A DNA stretch of 64,000 bases from assembly GCF_043099315.1 (NCBI RefSeq), contig NZ_CP170746.1; one strand, given 5' to 3'. Made by a program: the position numbers and the translations under genes. Under the pieces are notes generated by a model, which was not told where the DNA came from, made no database searches, and saw only the letters and a list, made by a program, of their open reading frames with translations. Source of the stretch: Chlorogloeopsis fritschii (GTDB lineage Bacteria; Cyanobacteriota; Cyanobacteriia; Cyanobacteriales; Nostocaceae). Of this stretch, positions 41,855-50,554 are shown piece after piece; the first letter of the stretch is position 1, and each line of letters starts with the position of its first letter.

Positions 41855-43064
41855 GCGCGACCGGACTAAAATAGTGCAATAAAGATGTTAAAAGTAGACA
41901 AAAAAATGGGACGTGGACGAAGGGACAAGATCCGCTTAAGTGCAGAACAAAGACAAAACTTAGAAATGATAAGCCGCAATGGTCATGCAGCAGCGAAAAA
42001 AATTCTCCATGCGCGTGTACTTCTGATGTCGGATGAGGGTGAATATGGGAAGCAACGTTGGAATGACCAACAGATAGGAGCAGCGCTGGGATTACATCGT
42101 AATAGCGTCGCCCGCATCCGCAGTTCATTTTTAAAGCAAGGAGAACAAGCAGCCCTCAACCGCAAGCCACGTCAGACATCACCTGTGTCGCGCAAATTAG
42201 ACGGGGAAAAAGAGGCTTATCTGATAGCTATATGCTGTTCACCACCGCCAGATGGCAGGACTCGTTGGACGCTCAAGTTACTGGTAGACGAACTCAAAGC
42301 GCGTAGTATTGTCACGGAAATTGGTCGTGAGACTGTGCGATGTACGCTCAAAAAAACGAATTGCGTCCGTGGAAAAAGCAGCGCTACTGTATTCCCGAAC
42401 GCGATACAGCACGCTTTGTAGCCCAGATGGAAGAAGTCTTAGACCTGTATACTAGCCAGCACACAGATTTGGAACCACTAATTTGCATGGATGAAGCTGC
42501 TTATGAGTTAAAAGCAGATGTATTCGAGCCAATACCAATGGCACCCAAAAGCGATCGCAAAGAGGATTACCATTATGAACGGCATGGTGTGCGTGCCTTG
42601 TTTATATTTTTTGATCCTCTGCGGGGATGGCGACGAGTGAGTAGTCGTCAGCAGCGTACTCGCGTCGATTGGGCATTGGAAGTTCGCCAACTTCTAGATG
42701 TAGACTATCCCCAGGCTCGGAAAGTCAAGTTAGTGTGTGACAATCTCAATACTCATCACATTGCTTCACTGTATGAAGCTTTTCCTGCAACTGTTGCCCA
42801 TCGATTAGCTCGCCGCCTAGAAATTCACTATACCCCTCGTAATGGTAGTTGGTTGAATGTTGCCGAGATTGAGTTAAGTGTCCTTTCTCAACAATGTCTT
42901 GACCGTCGTATTTCCTCTGCCACCGAGTTAGAAAAGGAGTTATCTGCTTGGCAGAACCAGCGTAATCTCACCAATAGTCAAGTTCAATGGCGCTTCACTA
43001 CAGAGGATGCCCGTATCAAACTCAAACACCTATATCCTAATGCACCAAATTAATCCGGTCGCGC
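41855..43064 (+). mobile_element. IS630-family insertion sequence (about 1.21 kb)
   Basis: Inverted ends: GCGCGACCGGACTAAAATAG at the left and, inverted, GCGCGACCGGATTAATTTGG at the right; about 24 bp with few mismatches. It is flanked by TA on both sides (41853-41854 and 43065-43066), the target duplication usual for IS630/mariner elements. It carries a single transposase read through a -1 frameshift. Confidence 0.85.
41885..43053 (+). CDS. IS630-family transposase, -1 programmed frameshift
   Basis: Two overlapping frames encode one protein. The first (41885-42421) gives the N-terminal helix-turn-helix region (DQQIGAALGLHRNSVARIRS) and a second homeodomain-like part; the second (readable from 42340 to 43053) gives the DDE catalytic domain. 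Seven A at 42350-42356, in CTC AAA AAA ACG, allow a -1 slip joining CTLKK to NELRPWKKQRY, which restores the family sequence. Catalytic acids are intact: Asp in ICMDEAAY, Asp in VCDNLNTHH and Glu in SWLNVAEIELS. About 390 aa fused. Likely active. An ATG seven codons downstream of the first is an alternative start. Confidence 0.88.
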
Positions 43065-43493
43065 TAGTAGTGGCTTGATCGGGCTAATTTAGTGCATTAG
43101 AAAAACTTGTAGTGTGGGACGGAAAGCCTGCACCAGACGGGCAGGATACCAACCCACTATTTTAAGGCGGTCACGCCACTACGTCTACGTAGATTTAAAA
43201 ATCATGAATCCTATAGCTGACTTGCTCTAATAAAAGCTTGATAAACAAGAAGTTTGTCAAGAGGTTTATTGGTTATATATTACTTAAAAACTTGAAAAAT
43301 AGTAAACATAAATGTATTAAAAATAGAAACAAACTAATTGTAATTAATAATTTTGTTTTTAATAAAGTCATAATAAATACCATTTAAAAACAAATAATTA
43401 TCTTCAAATCCTGTTGCCTTTCAGGTAATTAAATTAATTGCGTATCCTGTTTGGCATTTCTGCTAATTAGAAAAATATTATCTTTATATCAAG
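43054..43493. other. AT-rich spacer behind the IS with an orphan IS end
   Basis: Contains a degenerate, IS630-like terminal sequence at 43073-43096, a short segment with ACGGGCAGG, then about 280 bp of very AT-rich DNA in which I see no gene. Confidence 0.5.
43073..43096 (+). mobile_element. Orphan IS630-like left end
   Basis: GCTTGATCGGGCTAATTTAG followed by TGCA aligns without gaps to the left terminus of the neighbouring element, matching at about 17 of 24 positions, in the same orientation as the left end. It lies eight bases after the right end, suggesting a relic of a related element. Confidence 0.45.
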
Positions 43494-43688
43494 ATGCTAA
43501 CCATCAAACGTAAAAACATATCCTTGGTTATATTTGCCCTACTAAGTTTTGTGTATTTCTGCACCATCTCTAATTTGGACATTAATCCTTTTTTAAGAGG
43601 TGAAGCTGTTCTGATGCCAATACAGTTACTTGCTATTATTTACGTGAGTTATTGGCGGTGGAGCCGCAGAGAATCAACAGAATCATAA
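43494..43688 (+). CDS. Small hydrophobic protein, two predicted membrane helices
   Basis: 64 aa, unrecognised. Hydrophobic segments about 9-27 (SLVIFALLSFVYFCTISNL) and 38-54 (AVLMPIQLLAIIYVSYW), joined by a short polar turn, with basic residues at both ends (TIKRKN, RWSRRES), suggest a hairpin in the membrane with both ends inside. No ribosome site is obvious. It lies upstream of the copper ATPase on the same strand but 130 bp away. Might be a real small gene; evidence is length and composition only. Confidence 0.4.
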   Translation: MLTIKRKNISLVIFALLSFVYFCTISNLDINPFLRGEAVLMPIQLLAIIYVSYWRWSRRESTES

Positions 43689-43818
43689 AACTTAACAAAA
43701 CTTCATTAATTTGACATTCCATCGTAGTTACGAATTTCGCCTACTCTCAAAGTAGGGGTGGCATTGCCCCACCTTGGCTAAAAGCCTTGACGTTTCGTAG
43801 CACATTCAAAAACTTTCC

Positions 43819-46233
43819 ATGCAACTTGTCCCGAAAACTAACCTCTCCCCAGAACTAACCCCTAGTACAGAAAAAATTATTTTGGATGTAGGGGGTATGA
43901 AGTGTGCTGGCTGTGTAAAGGCTGTAGAGCGGCAGCTAGCTCAATATCCTGGAGTCAAGAATGCTTGTGTGAACTTGGCGACGGAGGTAGCAGTCGTAGA
44001 ATCAGAAATTGGCGTTGTAGAACCAGATGCACTGGCAAAGCAATTAACAGCGGCTGGGTTTCCATCTCAACCCAGGCAATCTGATGAAAAATTAACAGAT
44101 CGGACATTATTACAAGATCCAGCACAACAGCAGCGCCAAGAAATGCTATCTGCACGAAGACAGTTGGTAATTGCTACCGTATTACTGGTATTATCGGGGA
44201 TTGGCCATTTTGGGAACTTTAGTGGTGCACTGTTGCCAGGTTTGCATAACATCTGGTTCCACTTTGGATTAGCAACAGCAGCTTTACTAATTCCCGGACG
44301 CTCAATTATTATTGATGGTTGGCTTGGTTGGCGGCGGAATGCACCCAATATGAACACTCTGGTAGGATTGGGAACGCTGACTGCTTACATAGCAAGTCTG
44401 GTAGCTCTGCTGTTTCCTCAACTTGGTTGGGAATGTTTCTTTGATGAGCCTGTAATGATGTTGGGCTTCATATTATTAGGACGAACATTAGAAAAACAAG
44501 CCAGAGGACGTGCTGCTGCTGCATTTAAGCAATTATTGGATCTGCAACCCCAAGTAGCACGATTGCTCTCCAAGCCGAAGATAGCCGGGGAAGTAGGAGA
44601 AATTCTAGAAATCCCTGCAGATCGAGTGCGTGTAGGTGAATGGTTGCAAGTTCTGCCAGGAGACAAAATTCCAGTCGATGGTGTGGTAGTGGATGGACAA
44701 ACAACCATTGATGAGTCTATGCTGACTGGCGAATCGGTGCCAGTGCTCAAGCAAAACGGAGATACAGTTACAGCAGGAACAATCAACCAGTCGGGAGCGA
44801 TCGCGCTTGAGGCAACTCGTACTGGCAGCGATACAACTTTGGCGCAAATTGTTGCCCTAGTAGAAGCAGCGCAAATCAGAAAAGCACCCGTACAAAAATT
44901 AGCAGATACAATAGCTGGGTATTTTACTTACGGAGTACTAACAGCGGCTTTATTAACATTTCTATTTTGGTACTTTATTGGTACCAATATTTGGCCTGAT
45001 ATTGCCATGTCAACAGGCATGGATATGACTCATCACCTCTCTACAAAGTTACCTACTCACCACTCTCCACTGTTACTGAGCCTAAAACTAGCAATTTCAG
45101 TGATGGTTGTCGCTTGTCCCTGTGCTTTGGGATTGGCTACACCGACAGCTATTCTCGTTGGCACAGCGATTGCTGCCGAACAAGGTATCTTAATCAAAGG
45201 CGGCGATGTTTTGGAAAAAGTACATCAGCTAAACACTATAGTTTTTGATAAAACTGGCACATTAACAACTGGTAATCCAATCGTCACAGATTGCCTTGTA
45301 CTAGAAGAACCCAATCCAGTATCCAATTCCCAGCACCTATTACAACTTGCTGCCGCAGTTGAAAGCGGCACCTGCCATCCCTTAGCCACAGCAATTCGCA
45401 AGGAAGCACAACGACAACAGTTATCTGTTCCATCGGGCGATCGCTTTTACACAGAACCAGGATTGGGCGTTTCTGCTGTTGTGGAAGGCAATTTGGTGCT
45501 ACTAGGAAACTGGGATTGGCTTCTGGTACATGGAATTTCTATTGATGAAACTGCACAAAACACAGCTCAAGCCTTAGCAGCGGATGGCAAAACAGTTGTC
45601 GGAGTAGCTGTTGGAGAAAAAATTGCTGGATTAATTGCCGTTCAAGATACCCTAAGACCAGATGCAAAACTAGCAGTAGACAATTTGCATCGTATGGGGC
45701 TAAGAGTCATGCTCCTAAGTGGTGATACACCAGCAGCCGCTTTTGCCATTGCCGAACAACTAGGATTAAATCCTAATGATGTCATGGCAGGTGTTCCTCC
45801 AGCCAAGAAAGCAGATGTAATTAAATCTCTTCAGGCACCAGAGATAGGGAAAATACCTAACTCCCAATCTGTTGTTGCTATGGTGGGAGATGGCATCAAT
45901 GACGCTCCAGCTTTATCTCAAGCAGATATTGGTATTGCTTTACACGCAGGCACAGATGTTGCCATGGAAACAGCTGATATTGTCTTGATGCGAAATTCCT
46001 TAACTGACGTTGTCAAATCAATTCAACTGAGTCGTGCTACATTCAACACCATTCGCCAAAATCTATTCTGGGCTTTTGCATATAATACGCTCGGAATTCC
46101 CCTTGCCGCTGGTATTTTGTTGCCTAGTCTACATTTTGTCCTGAACCCTGCTGGTGCGGCAGCCTTAATGGCTTTTAGTTCGGTGAGTGTCGTTACCAAT
46201 TCTTTGCTATTGCGGCGCTTTGCTTCTAGTTAA
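43819..46233 (+). CDS. ctaA: Copper-transporting P1B-type ATPase, CtaA-like
   Basis: 804 aa. N-terminal heavy-metal domain with Cys29-x2-Cys32 (GGMKCAGCVKAVE). The transport motif Cys433-Pro-Cys435 (VACPCALGLATP), TGES phosphatase loop (LTGESVP), DKTGTLT phosphorylation site (Asp about 477), HP dipeptide (CHPLATAI) and GDGINDAPAL hinge are intact. In cyanobacteria one such pump, CtaA, imports copper for plastocyanin and another, PacS, feeds thylakoids; the metal domain resembles the CtaA group, but assignment is tentative. A Met/His-rich loop (residues about 397-417, MSTGMDMTHHLSTKLPTHH) precedes the CPC helix and may capture copper. Confidence 0.9.
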   Translation: MQLVPKTNLSPELTPSTEKIILDVGGMKCAGCVKAVERQLAQYPGVKNACVNLATEVAVVESEIGVVEPDALAKQLTAAGFPSQPRQSDEKLTDRTLLQDPAQQQRQEMLSARRQLVIATVLLVLSGIGHFGNFSGALLPGLHNIWFHFGLATAALLIPGRSIIIDGWLGWRRNAPNMNTLVGLGTLTAYIASLVALLFPQLGWECFFDEPVMMLGFILLGRTLEKQARGRAAAAFKQLLDLQPQVARLLSKPKIAGEVGEILEIPADRVRVGEWLQVLPGDKIPVDGVVVDGQTTIDESMLTGESVPVLKQNGDTVTAGTINQSGAIALEATRTGSDTTLAQIVALVEAAQIRKAPVQKLADTIAGYFTYGVLTAALLTFLFWYFIGTNIWPDIAMSTGMDMTHHLSTKLPTHHSPLLLSLKLAISVMVVACPCALGLATPTAILVGTAIAAEQGILIKGGDVLEKVHQLNTIVFDKTGTLTTGNPIVTDCLVLEEPNPVSNSQHLLQLAAAVESGTCHPLATAIRKEAQRQQLSVPSGDRFYTEPGLGVSAVVEGNLVLLGNWDWLLVHGISIDETAQNTAQALAADGKTVVGVAVGEKIAGLIAVQDTLRPDAKLAVDNLHRMGLRVMLLSGDTPAAAFAIAEQLGLNPNDVMAGVPPAKKADVIKSLQAPEIGKIPNSQSVVAMVGDGINDAPALSQADIGIALHAGTDVAMETADIVLMRNSLTDVVKSIQLSRATFNTIRQNLFWAFAYNTLGIPLAAGILLPSLHFVLNPAGAAALMAFSSVSVVTNSLLLRRFASS

Positions 46234-46789
46234 AGTGAATCGACTTGTGGAAATCTGCCGCTAATCGAAGGGAGCGGTCTAACTAACTGCCTCCCTTAAC
46301 CCTCATGGTAAGATTAAATGTGAAAAGGCGTAACTCTGCCTTGCTCGCCAAATTCGTTTTCTTACCAGTGACAAGCAAGAGTCACAGACAACGCACAGTA
46401 TGGAAAGTAAGATAAATAGGTAAAAAGCTTTTCTATGCCCTGTCTACACAGTATTGAGTTGGGTACAGACACCCCGTAAGCTAGTTACCATACACCATCA
46501 AGTGTTCCCATAGTATTTTAGATGTGCTAGAAGTTGGCTCCCCTGGAAGTGAAAATCCGCCTGTTTTGAAGTGGCACAGGGTTGAACAAATGAGGGTATA
46601 GTGAATCACAGGTTGTTTGCAGACAGCTTGTACAAAACCAAACTTTAGTTTTATTGACTGCCTTTGACCATCAAAATTTCCTAGCCCTCGTCTGGATAAT
46701 TATTAAGACATACTGAGCAAGTAACTTGAAGAGTAATATTGTTTTACTTTTATCATCACTATGCTTTACCACAAACTCTAGTTGAGGGA
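46234..46789. other. Spacer between ctaA and the FHA gene
   Basis: AAGGGAG (46268-46274) and CTCCCTT (46291-46297) form a hairpin after ctaA but without a T tract. The rest holds no gene or known RNA I can support. Confidence 0.45.
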
Positions 46790-47293
46790 ATGGCGGACAA
46801 TAATTCTAAACAAATCTTGATTAATGACAGCTCAACTGATTTTAGCAATGATTTGGCAATGGCAGCAGAAACCCATGAAAGTCATCTACTGATCTTAGAA
46901 GATGATCAGGGACGCAAAGAATTTATATTAGAACATTCCATTTATTCTATCGGTCGAGACCGGGAGTGCGATATTCGTTTAGTCTCGCAATTTGTCTCGC
47001 GTCGCCACGCTACGTTACTGAGACTACCTCGAAAAGATAATAGTAATAATCATTACTACCGAATTATTGATGGTGATGCGAAAGGTAGACCCAGTTCTAA
47101 TGGCTTAATGATTAATGGACGCAAGATCCAGACTCACGATCTCAAAAATGAAGACGAAATTATTTTTGGCCCGCAAGTACGTGCCATTTACTACCTATTA
47201 CAGCACGAGACTACGCCACCTGGGCAGACGGATGCTAGTGAATATGATATTACACTCATTAACCCTGGCATGACTGAGGATTTTGAGGACTGA
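46790..47293 (+). CDS. FHA domain protein
   Basis: 167 aa from the ATG at 46790; a TTG at 46739 extends the frame by 17 codons and cannot be ruled out. The forkhead-associated domain covers about residues 30-140: YSIGRDRECDIRLVSQFVSRRHATL contains the conserved GR, S and SRRH residues that bind phosphothreonine, and NGLMINGRKI matches the NG-NG loop. No kinase domain is attached. The C-terminal tail is acidic (PGMTEDFED). Likely a cytosolic adaptor in Ser/Thr-kinase signalling. Function not defined. Confidence 0.88.
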   Translation: MADNNSKQILINDSSTDFSNDLAMAAETHESHLLILEDDQGRKEFILEHSIYSIGRDRECDIRLVSQFVSRRHATLLRLPRKDNSNNHYYRIIDGDAKGRPSSNGLMINGRKIQTHDLKNEDEIIFGPQVRAIYYLLQHETTPPGQTDASEYDITLINPGMTEDFED

Positions 47294-47384
47294 AAAACTT
47301 TAGATACAGATAATTTTGTGAAAATCTCAAGGGTGTTTTGCCAAAGGCTAGCTTGATTTAAAGCTAGCTGCAACAGACACTTGG

Positions 47385-47747
47385 CTATAAGCGTTCATAG
47401 CTATCTGCCAGACTTTCAATTAAATGCCAATAGCGGTTATTTTCTATAGACTGCTTGATAAATTCAAATACTTGCCGACAGTGATTATCAAGTTGCAGTG
47501 GTAATTCCTCGTTTTTGATTACAATACTCATTCGGGTTTCTGTTTCGGTAGCTGTGCCGATGTCAATAAATACCTCTGCTTTCACCATCTTGGATAAGGA
47601 AACAGTACCAGGAATTTCACGTGCCATAATGTAATCTGAGGTACAGTACTGCACAACCAAGTTACAATTTTGCAGTAGTTCTACGACTAATGCCTGCAGA
47701 TCTTTAATCGGAACAGAAAGAAGAAACGAACAGGTATAGCGAGCCAT
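47385..47747 (-). CDS. Conserved cyanobacterial protein of unknown function
   Basis: 120 aa. Begins MARYTCSFLLSVPIKDLQALV and contains SDYIMAREIPGTVSLSKMVKAEVFIDI, followed by RMSIVIKNEELPLQLDNHCRQ; this alternates strands and helices and resembles a short alpha/beta sandwich. I recall similar Nostocales proteins, none characterised. No signal peptide or membrane segment. It converges with the FHA gene (91 bp between stops) and diverges from the TIGR01777 gene (178 bp). No operon partner. Confidence 0.7.
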   Translation of the reverse strand: MARYTCSFLLSVPIKDLQALVVELLQNCNLVVQYCTSDYIMAREIPGTVSLSKMVKAEVFIDIGTATETETRMSIVIKNEELPLQLDNHCRQVFEFIKQSIENNRYWHLIESLADSYERL

Positions 47748-47925
47748 AATAGCCCCAAGCCTTGTAACACTCCGTCCATCCTATAATACCGAACCATCTA
47801 AAACGCAAGTCACTATATATTCATTAACTGGGCACCAAGAATTATCTTGCTTGCGATCGCCAAAAAAGTTCCTATCGCTGAAAGTTTGATAAAAAACTTT
47901 AAAATAGGTTTGGCGGAGGTAAAAA

Positions 47926-48846
47926 ATGAAAGTAGCAATCACTGGAGCAACAGGATTTGTCGGTAGCCACTTGGTAAAGCGACTTCACGAAGAAGGTAAT
48001 AGGGTGCTAGTGTTGACTCGTAACACCGCCCATGCCCAAAAGTTTTTTCCCAAGCAAGCTTTTAATAATGTAGAAATTATTACTTATACACCCACAGCAT
48101 CCGGTTCTTGGCAGGAGGCGATCGCTAATTGCGACGGTGTAGTTAATCTTGCTGGCGAACCCATTGGAGAGGGACGCTGGACACCAGCACGCAAACAGGA
48201 AATCCTTAATAGCCGTAAACTCAGCACACAAAAAATCGTCGAAGCAATAGCTAACGCTAACCCCAAGCCTAGTGTTTTAGTTAACGCATCTGCCATCGGT
48301 TATTACGGAACAAGCGAAACAACGATTTTTGATGAAACTAGTTCCCCTGGTAATGATTTTCTCGCCCAAGTCTGTCAAGCTTGGGAAGCAGAAGCACAAA
48401 AAGTCACAGATTATGGTGTCAGATTAGTAATTTTGCGCTTCGGCATTGTTTTGGGTTTAGGTGGTGCTTTAGGTAAAATGATAACTCCCTTCAAACTATT
48501 TGCCGGCGGGCCAATCGGTAGTGGTAGACAGTGGTTTTCTTGGATTCACATCGATGATTTAGTTGACTTAATTGTGCAAGCTTTAACCAAGCCAGAAATG
48601 ACAGGCGTATATAATGCAACCGCTCCCCATCCTGTCCGCATGGCAGATTTATCGCAAACTATGGGAAAAGTAATGCATCGCCCTTCTTGGTTGCCTGTTC
48701 CTAGCTTTGCTATCGAAGCACTTTTGGGGGATGGAGCAATAGTAGTATTAGAAGGTCAACAAGTTTTACCTAAACGCACTCTAGAAAGTGGCTTTGAGTT
48801 TAAATATCCTGATTTGCAGCCAGCCCTAGAAGCTGTTTTGAAATGA
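47926..48846 (+). CDS. TIGR01777 family epimerase (SDR superfamily, YfcH-like)
   Basis: 306 aa extended short-chain dehydrogenase/reductase. Rossmann motif TGATGFVGSHLVKRL at the N-terminus, GEPIGEGRWTPARK typical of TIGR01777, the active-site Tyr in SAIGYYGTSE, and the C-terminal TRHPVR-type block YNATAPHPVRMADLSQTMGK. A strong GGAGGT ribosome site lies five bases before the ATG. Substrate is unknown; plant homologues act in plastid division and cell morphology, so a role in division or envelope is possible. Monocistronic by spacing. Confidence 0.92.
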   Translation: MKVAITGATGFVGSHLVKRLHEEGNRVLVLTRNTAHAQKFFPKQAFNNVEIITYTPTASGSWQEAIANCDGVVNLAGEPIGEGRWTPARKQEILNSRKLSTQKIVEAIANANPKPSVLVNASAIGYYGTSETTIFDETSSPGNDFLAQVCQAWEAEAQKVTDYGVRLVILRFGIVLGLGGALGKMITPFKLFAGGPIGSGRQWFSWIHIDDLVDLIVQALTKPEMTGVYNATAPHPVRMADLSQTMGKVMHRPSWLPVPSFAIEALLGDGAIVVLEGQQVLPKRTLESGFEFKYPDLQPALEAVLK

Positions 48847-48880
48847 AGTTAATAGGATAGTGGTTAGTAGATAGTAGTTG

Positions 48881-48948
48881 GTAGGGGCGGGTTTCTACAG
48901 ATATTTTGTTTTAATAGAGAGATTCCTGATTAAAACCCACTCGTACAG
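48881..48948. mobile_element. MITE-like element, family C copy 2
   Basis: GTAGGGGCGGGTTT at the left and AAAACCCACTCGTACAG at the right, inverted. The interior (AGATATTTTGTTTTAATAGAG) resembles that of the copy at 56133-56199. Embedded in TTAGTAG repeats. Confidence 0.6.
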
Positions 48949-48998
48949 TAGTTAGTTGTCTAACCACTAATCACTAACCACTATCCACTACCCACTAA

Positions 48999-49244
48999 CT
49001 ATTGATTAGACTGAAATTTCCGCGATATCCAACTGATAGCACCGCTAAGAATAGCACCACCCATCAGAATACCAATCGCTGGGTTAAACAGAGGTTGCCA
49101 GAGTTGATGCCACAAATCTAAGCCTAAGGGTACACCAGTGGCTTGACCGATAACTGCAATCGCGAACCAGCCAAAGCCAAACAAAACTAGGAATACATCA
49201 ACTACTAAAATCAGATTTAGCCAATTCAAAATTTTATCTTTCAT
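48999..49244 (-). CDS. Small two-helix membrane protein
   Basis: 81 aa from the ATG at 49244 (MKDKILNWLNLILVVDVF); a start six codons upstream is also open. Two hydrophobic helices, about 10-33 and 54-70 (AIGILMGGAILSGAISW), separated by GVPLGLDLWHQLWQPLFNP. I recall similar small proteins in many cyanobacteria. Function unknown. Transcribed toward the family C element; the TPR gene upstream is on the same strand, 84 bp away. Confidence 0.65.
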   Translation of the reverse strand: MKDKILNWLNLILVVDVFLVLFGFGWFAIAVIGQATGVPLGLDLWHQLWQPLFNPAIGILMGGAILSGAISWISRKFQSNQ

Positions 49245-49346
49245 CAGTTGTCGCGTCTTCAACTGTAATTACTAATGGCAAATCGCTAATGGCTAATAGT
49301 ATCAGAAGCCATCAGCGATTTGCAATTCACAACTAGCAATTAGTAA

Positions 49347-49769
49347 CTACTCTTCAAATAGCCATTTTTTGACTTTTGTTAAGCTTTGCCAATCTGGTTT
49401 TCTTGTGAAACCATCCGCAATGCTATTTTCAATTTCCTCTCGCCATTCGGAATTGAGCAAGATTAACTGGCTTGCAGCTTCAATGTGTTCGCGCAAACCT
49501 TTTTGCCCAATTTCCAGCATGGCAATAGCGAGGTTGATTCTTGCCTGGGGATCTTGGGGATTTAGCTTCACTGCTTTTTGTGCAGCTTTATAAGCAAAAC
49601 TGGGTTTGTTATCTAGTAAATACAACCATGCCAAACAAGTCCACGCCGAACTACTTTTAGGAGCGCGATCGCAAACTTCTTTAAACACAGGAATCAAAGC
49701 GTCTGCTGATTCTCCGGCTTTATACCTTTCCAAACCTGTGTCAAACAGGGATTCAACTGTATTAGTCAT
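49347..49769 (-). CDS. Tetratricopeptide repeat protein
   Basis: 140 aa. Three TPR-like helix pairs cover residues 5-100: LFDTGLERYKAGESADALIP, AWTCLAWLYLLDNKPSFAYK and ARINLAIAMLEIGQKG. The consensus small and aromatic positions (A8/A20/P32 type) are seen in KAVKLNPQDPQARINLA. C-terminal 40 residues (WREEIENSIADGFTRKPDW, LTKVKKWLFEE) are a capping helix region. No signal peptide, so a cytosolic scaffold. Partner unknown. Repeats flank both ends, and the sufA-type gene lies 69 bp upstream on the same strand. Confidence 0.85.
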   Translation of the reverse strand: MTNTVESLFDTGLERYKAGESADALIPVFKEVCDRAPKSSSAWTCLAWLYLLDNKPSFAYKAAQKAVKLNPQDPQARINLAIAMLEIGQKGLREHIEAASQLILLNSEWREEIENSIADGFTRKPDWQSLTKVKKWLFEE

Positions 49770-49838
49770 TAGTCATGAGTCAGTCATTAGTCATTAATCA
49801 TTCATCCTTTGCCAGATGACAAAGAACAAATGACTATA

Positions 49839-50198
49839 TTACACTCCAAATGACTTACCGCAGCCGCAAGTTTGGGAAGCGTTGGGGTTAGTGAACTGGA
49901 AACCACCGCCAATCATAGAATCACTATAATCAAGCATTAAGCCATAAAGATATAATAAACTCTTGCGATCGCAAACAATTTTGAAGCCATCATAATCAAA
50001 AACTTCATCGTTAGAAGAAATCTTACTGGGATCTTCAAAATCCATCATGTAAGACATTCCAGAGCATCCACCTTGACGCACTCCTACCCGCAAGCACAAA
50101 TCTTTGCCAGCTTGTCTCTCCTGCAAAAACTTAACTTGCCGCAATGCTGCCTCGCTCAACTGAATGCCTTTTTGTGATGATTGAGTTGCTTGTGTCAT
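49839..50198 (-). CDS. sufA: SufA/IscA-type iron-sulfur cluster carrier
   Basis: 119 aa A-type carrier, which accepts Fe-S clusters from the SUF scaffold and passes them to apoproteins. The three ligands are Cys45 (RQGGCSGMSYMMDFED), Cys111 and Cys113 (SQTCGCGKSFGV). The start MTQATQSSQKGIQLSEAALRQV fits the family. No suf genes are adjacent, as usual for this stand-alone cyanobacterial gene. The 356-bp region upstream (50199-50554), shared with the divergent gene at 50555, has no gene that I can support. Confidence 0.92.
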   Translation of the reverse strand: MTQATQSSQKGIQLSEAALRQVKFLQERQAGKDLCLRVGVRQGGCSGMSYMMDFEDPSKISSNDEVFDYDGFKIVCDRKSLLYLYGLMLDYSDSMIGGGFQFTNPNASQTCGCGKSFGV

Positions 50199-50554
50199 TT
50201 GCGTTTCAACTCCTTAATCTGATGAATTTTCAACCTATAGTGAAGAAGGAAGAAACTTTTAACTCCAAACCTTCATCCCCAGGTTGCCTAAAAGTTAAAG
50301 TTTTTCTCTCTATTCTAGCGATATTGATGTCTCAAGTTGCCAAATTGTAAATACTCCGTCCAAAGCACGCAAAGATTTTTATTCTAGAATTGAGAGACTC
50401 AATATGTTTTGAGATTCAGTATTTTTGGAGTTTTAGCCTTTGGCAGCCATCAACCGCAATCGCCCTTCAATCAGCAGCTAAGGGAGTTTTGATCCGAGGC
50501 TAGCTCTGACCCAAAAATGTACTTCTAAATCGCTTGTTTTGATTCACTTACTCT

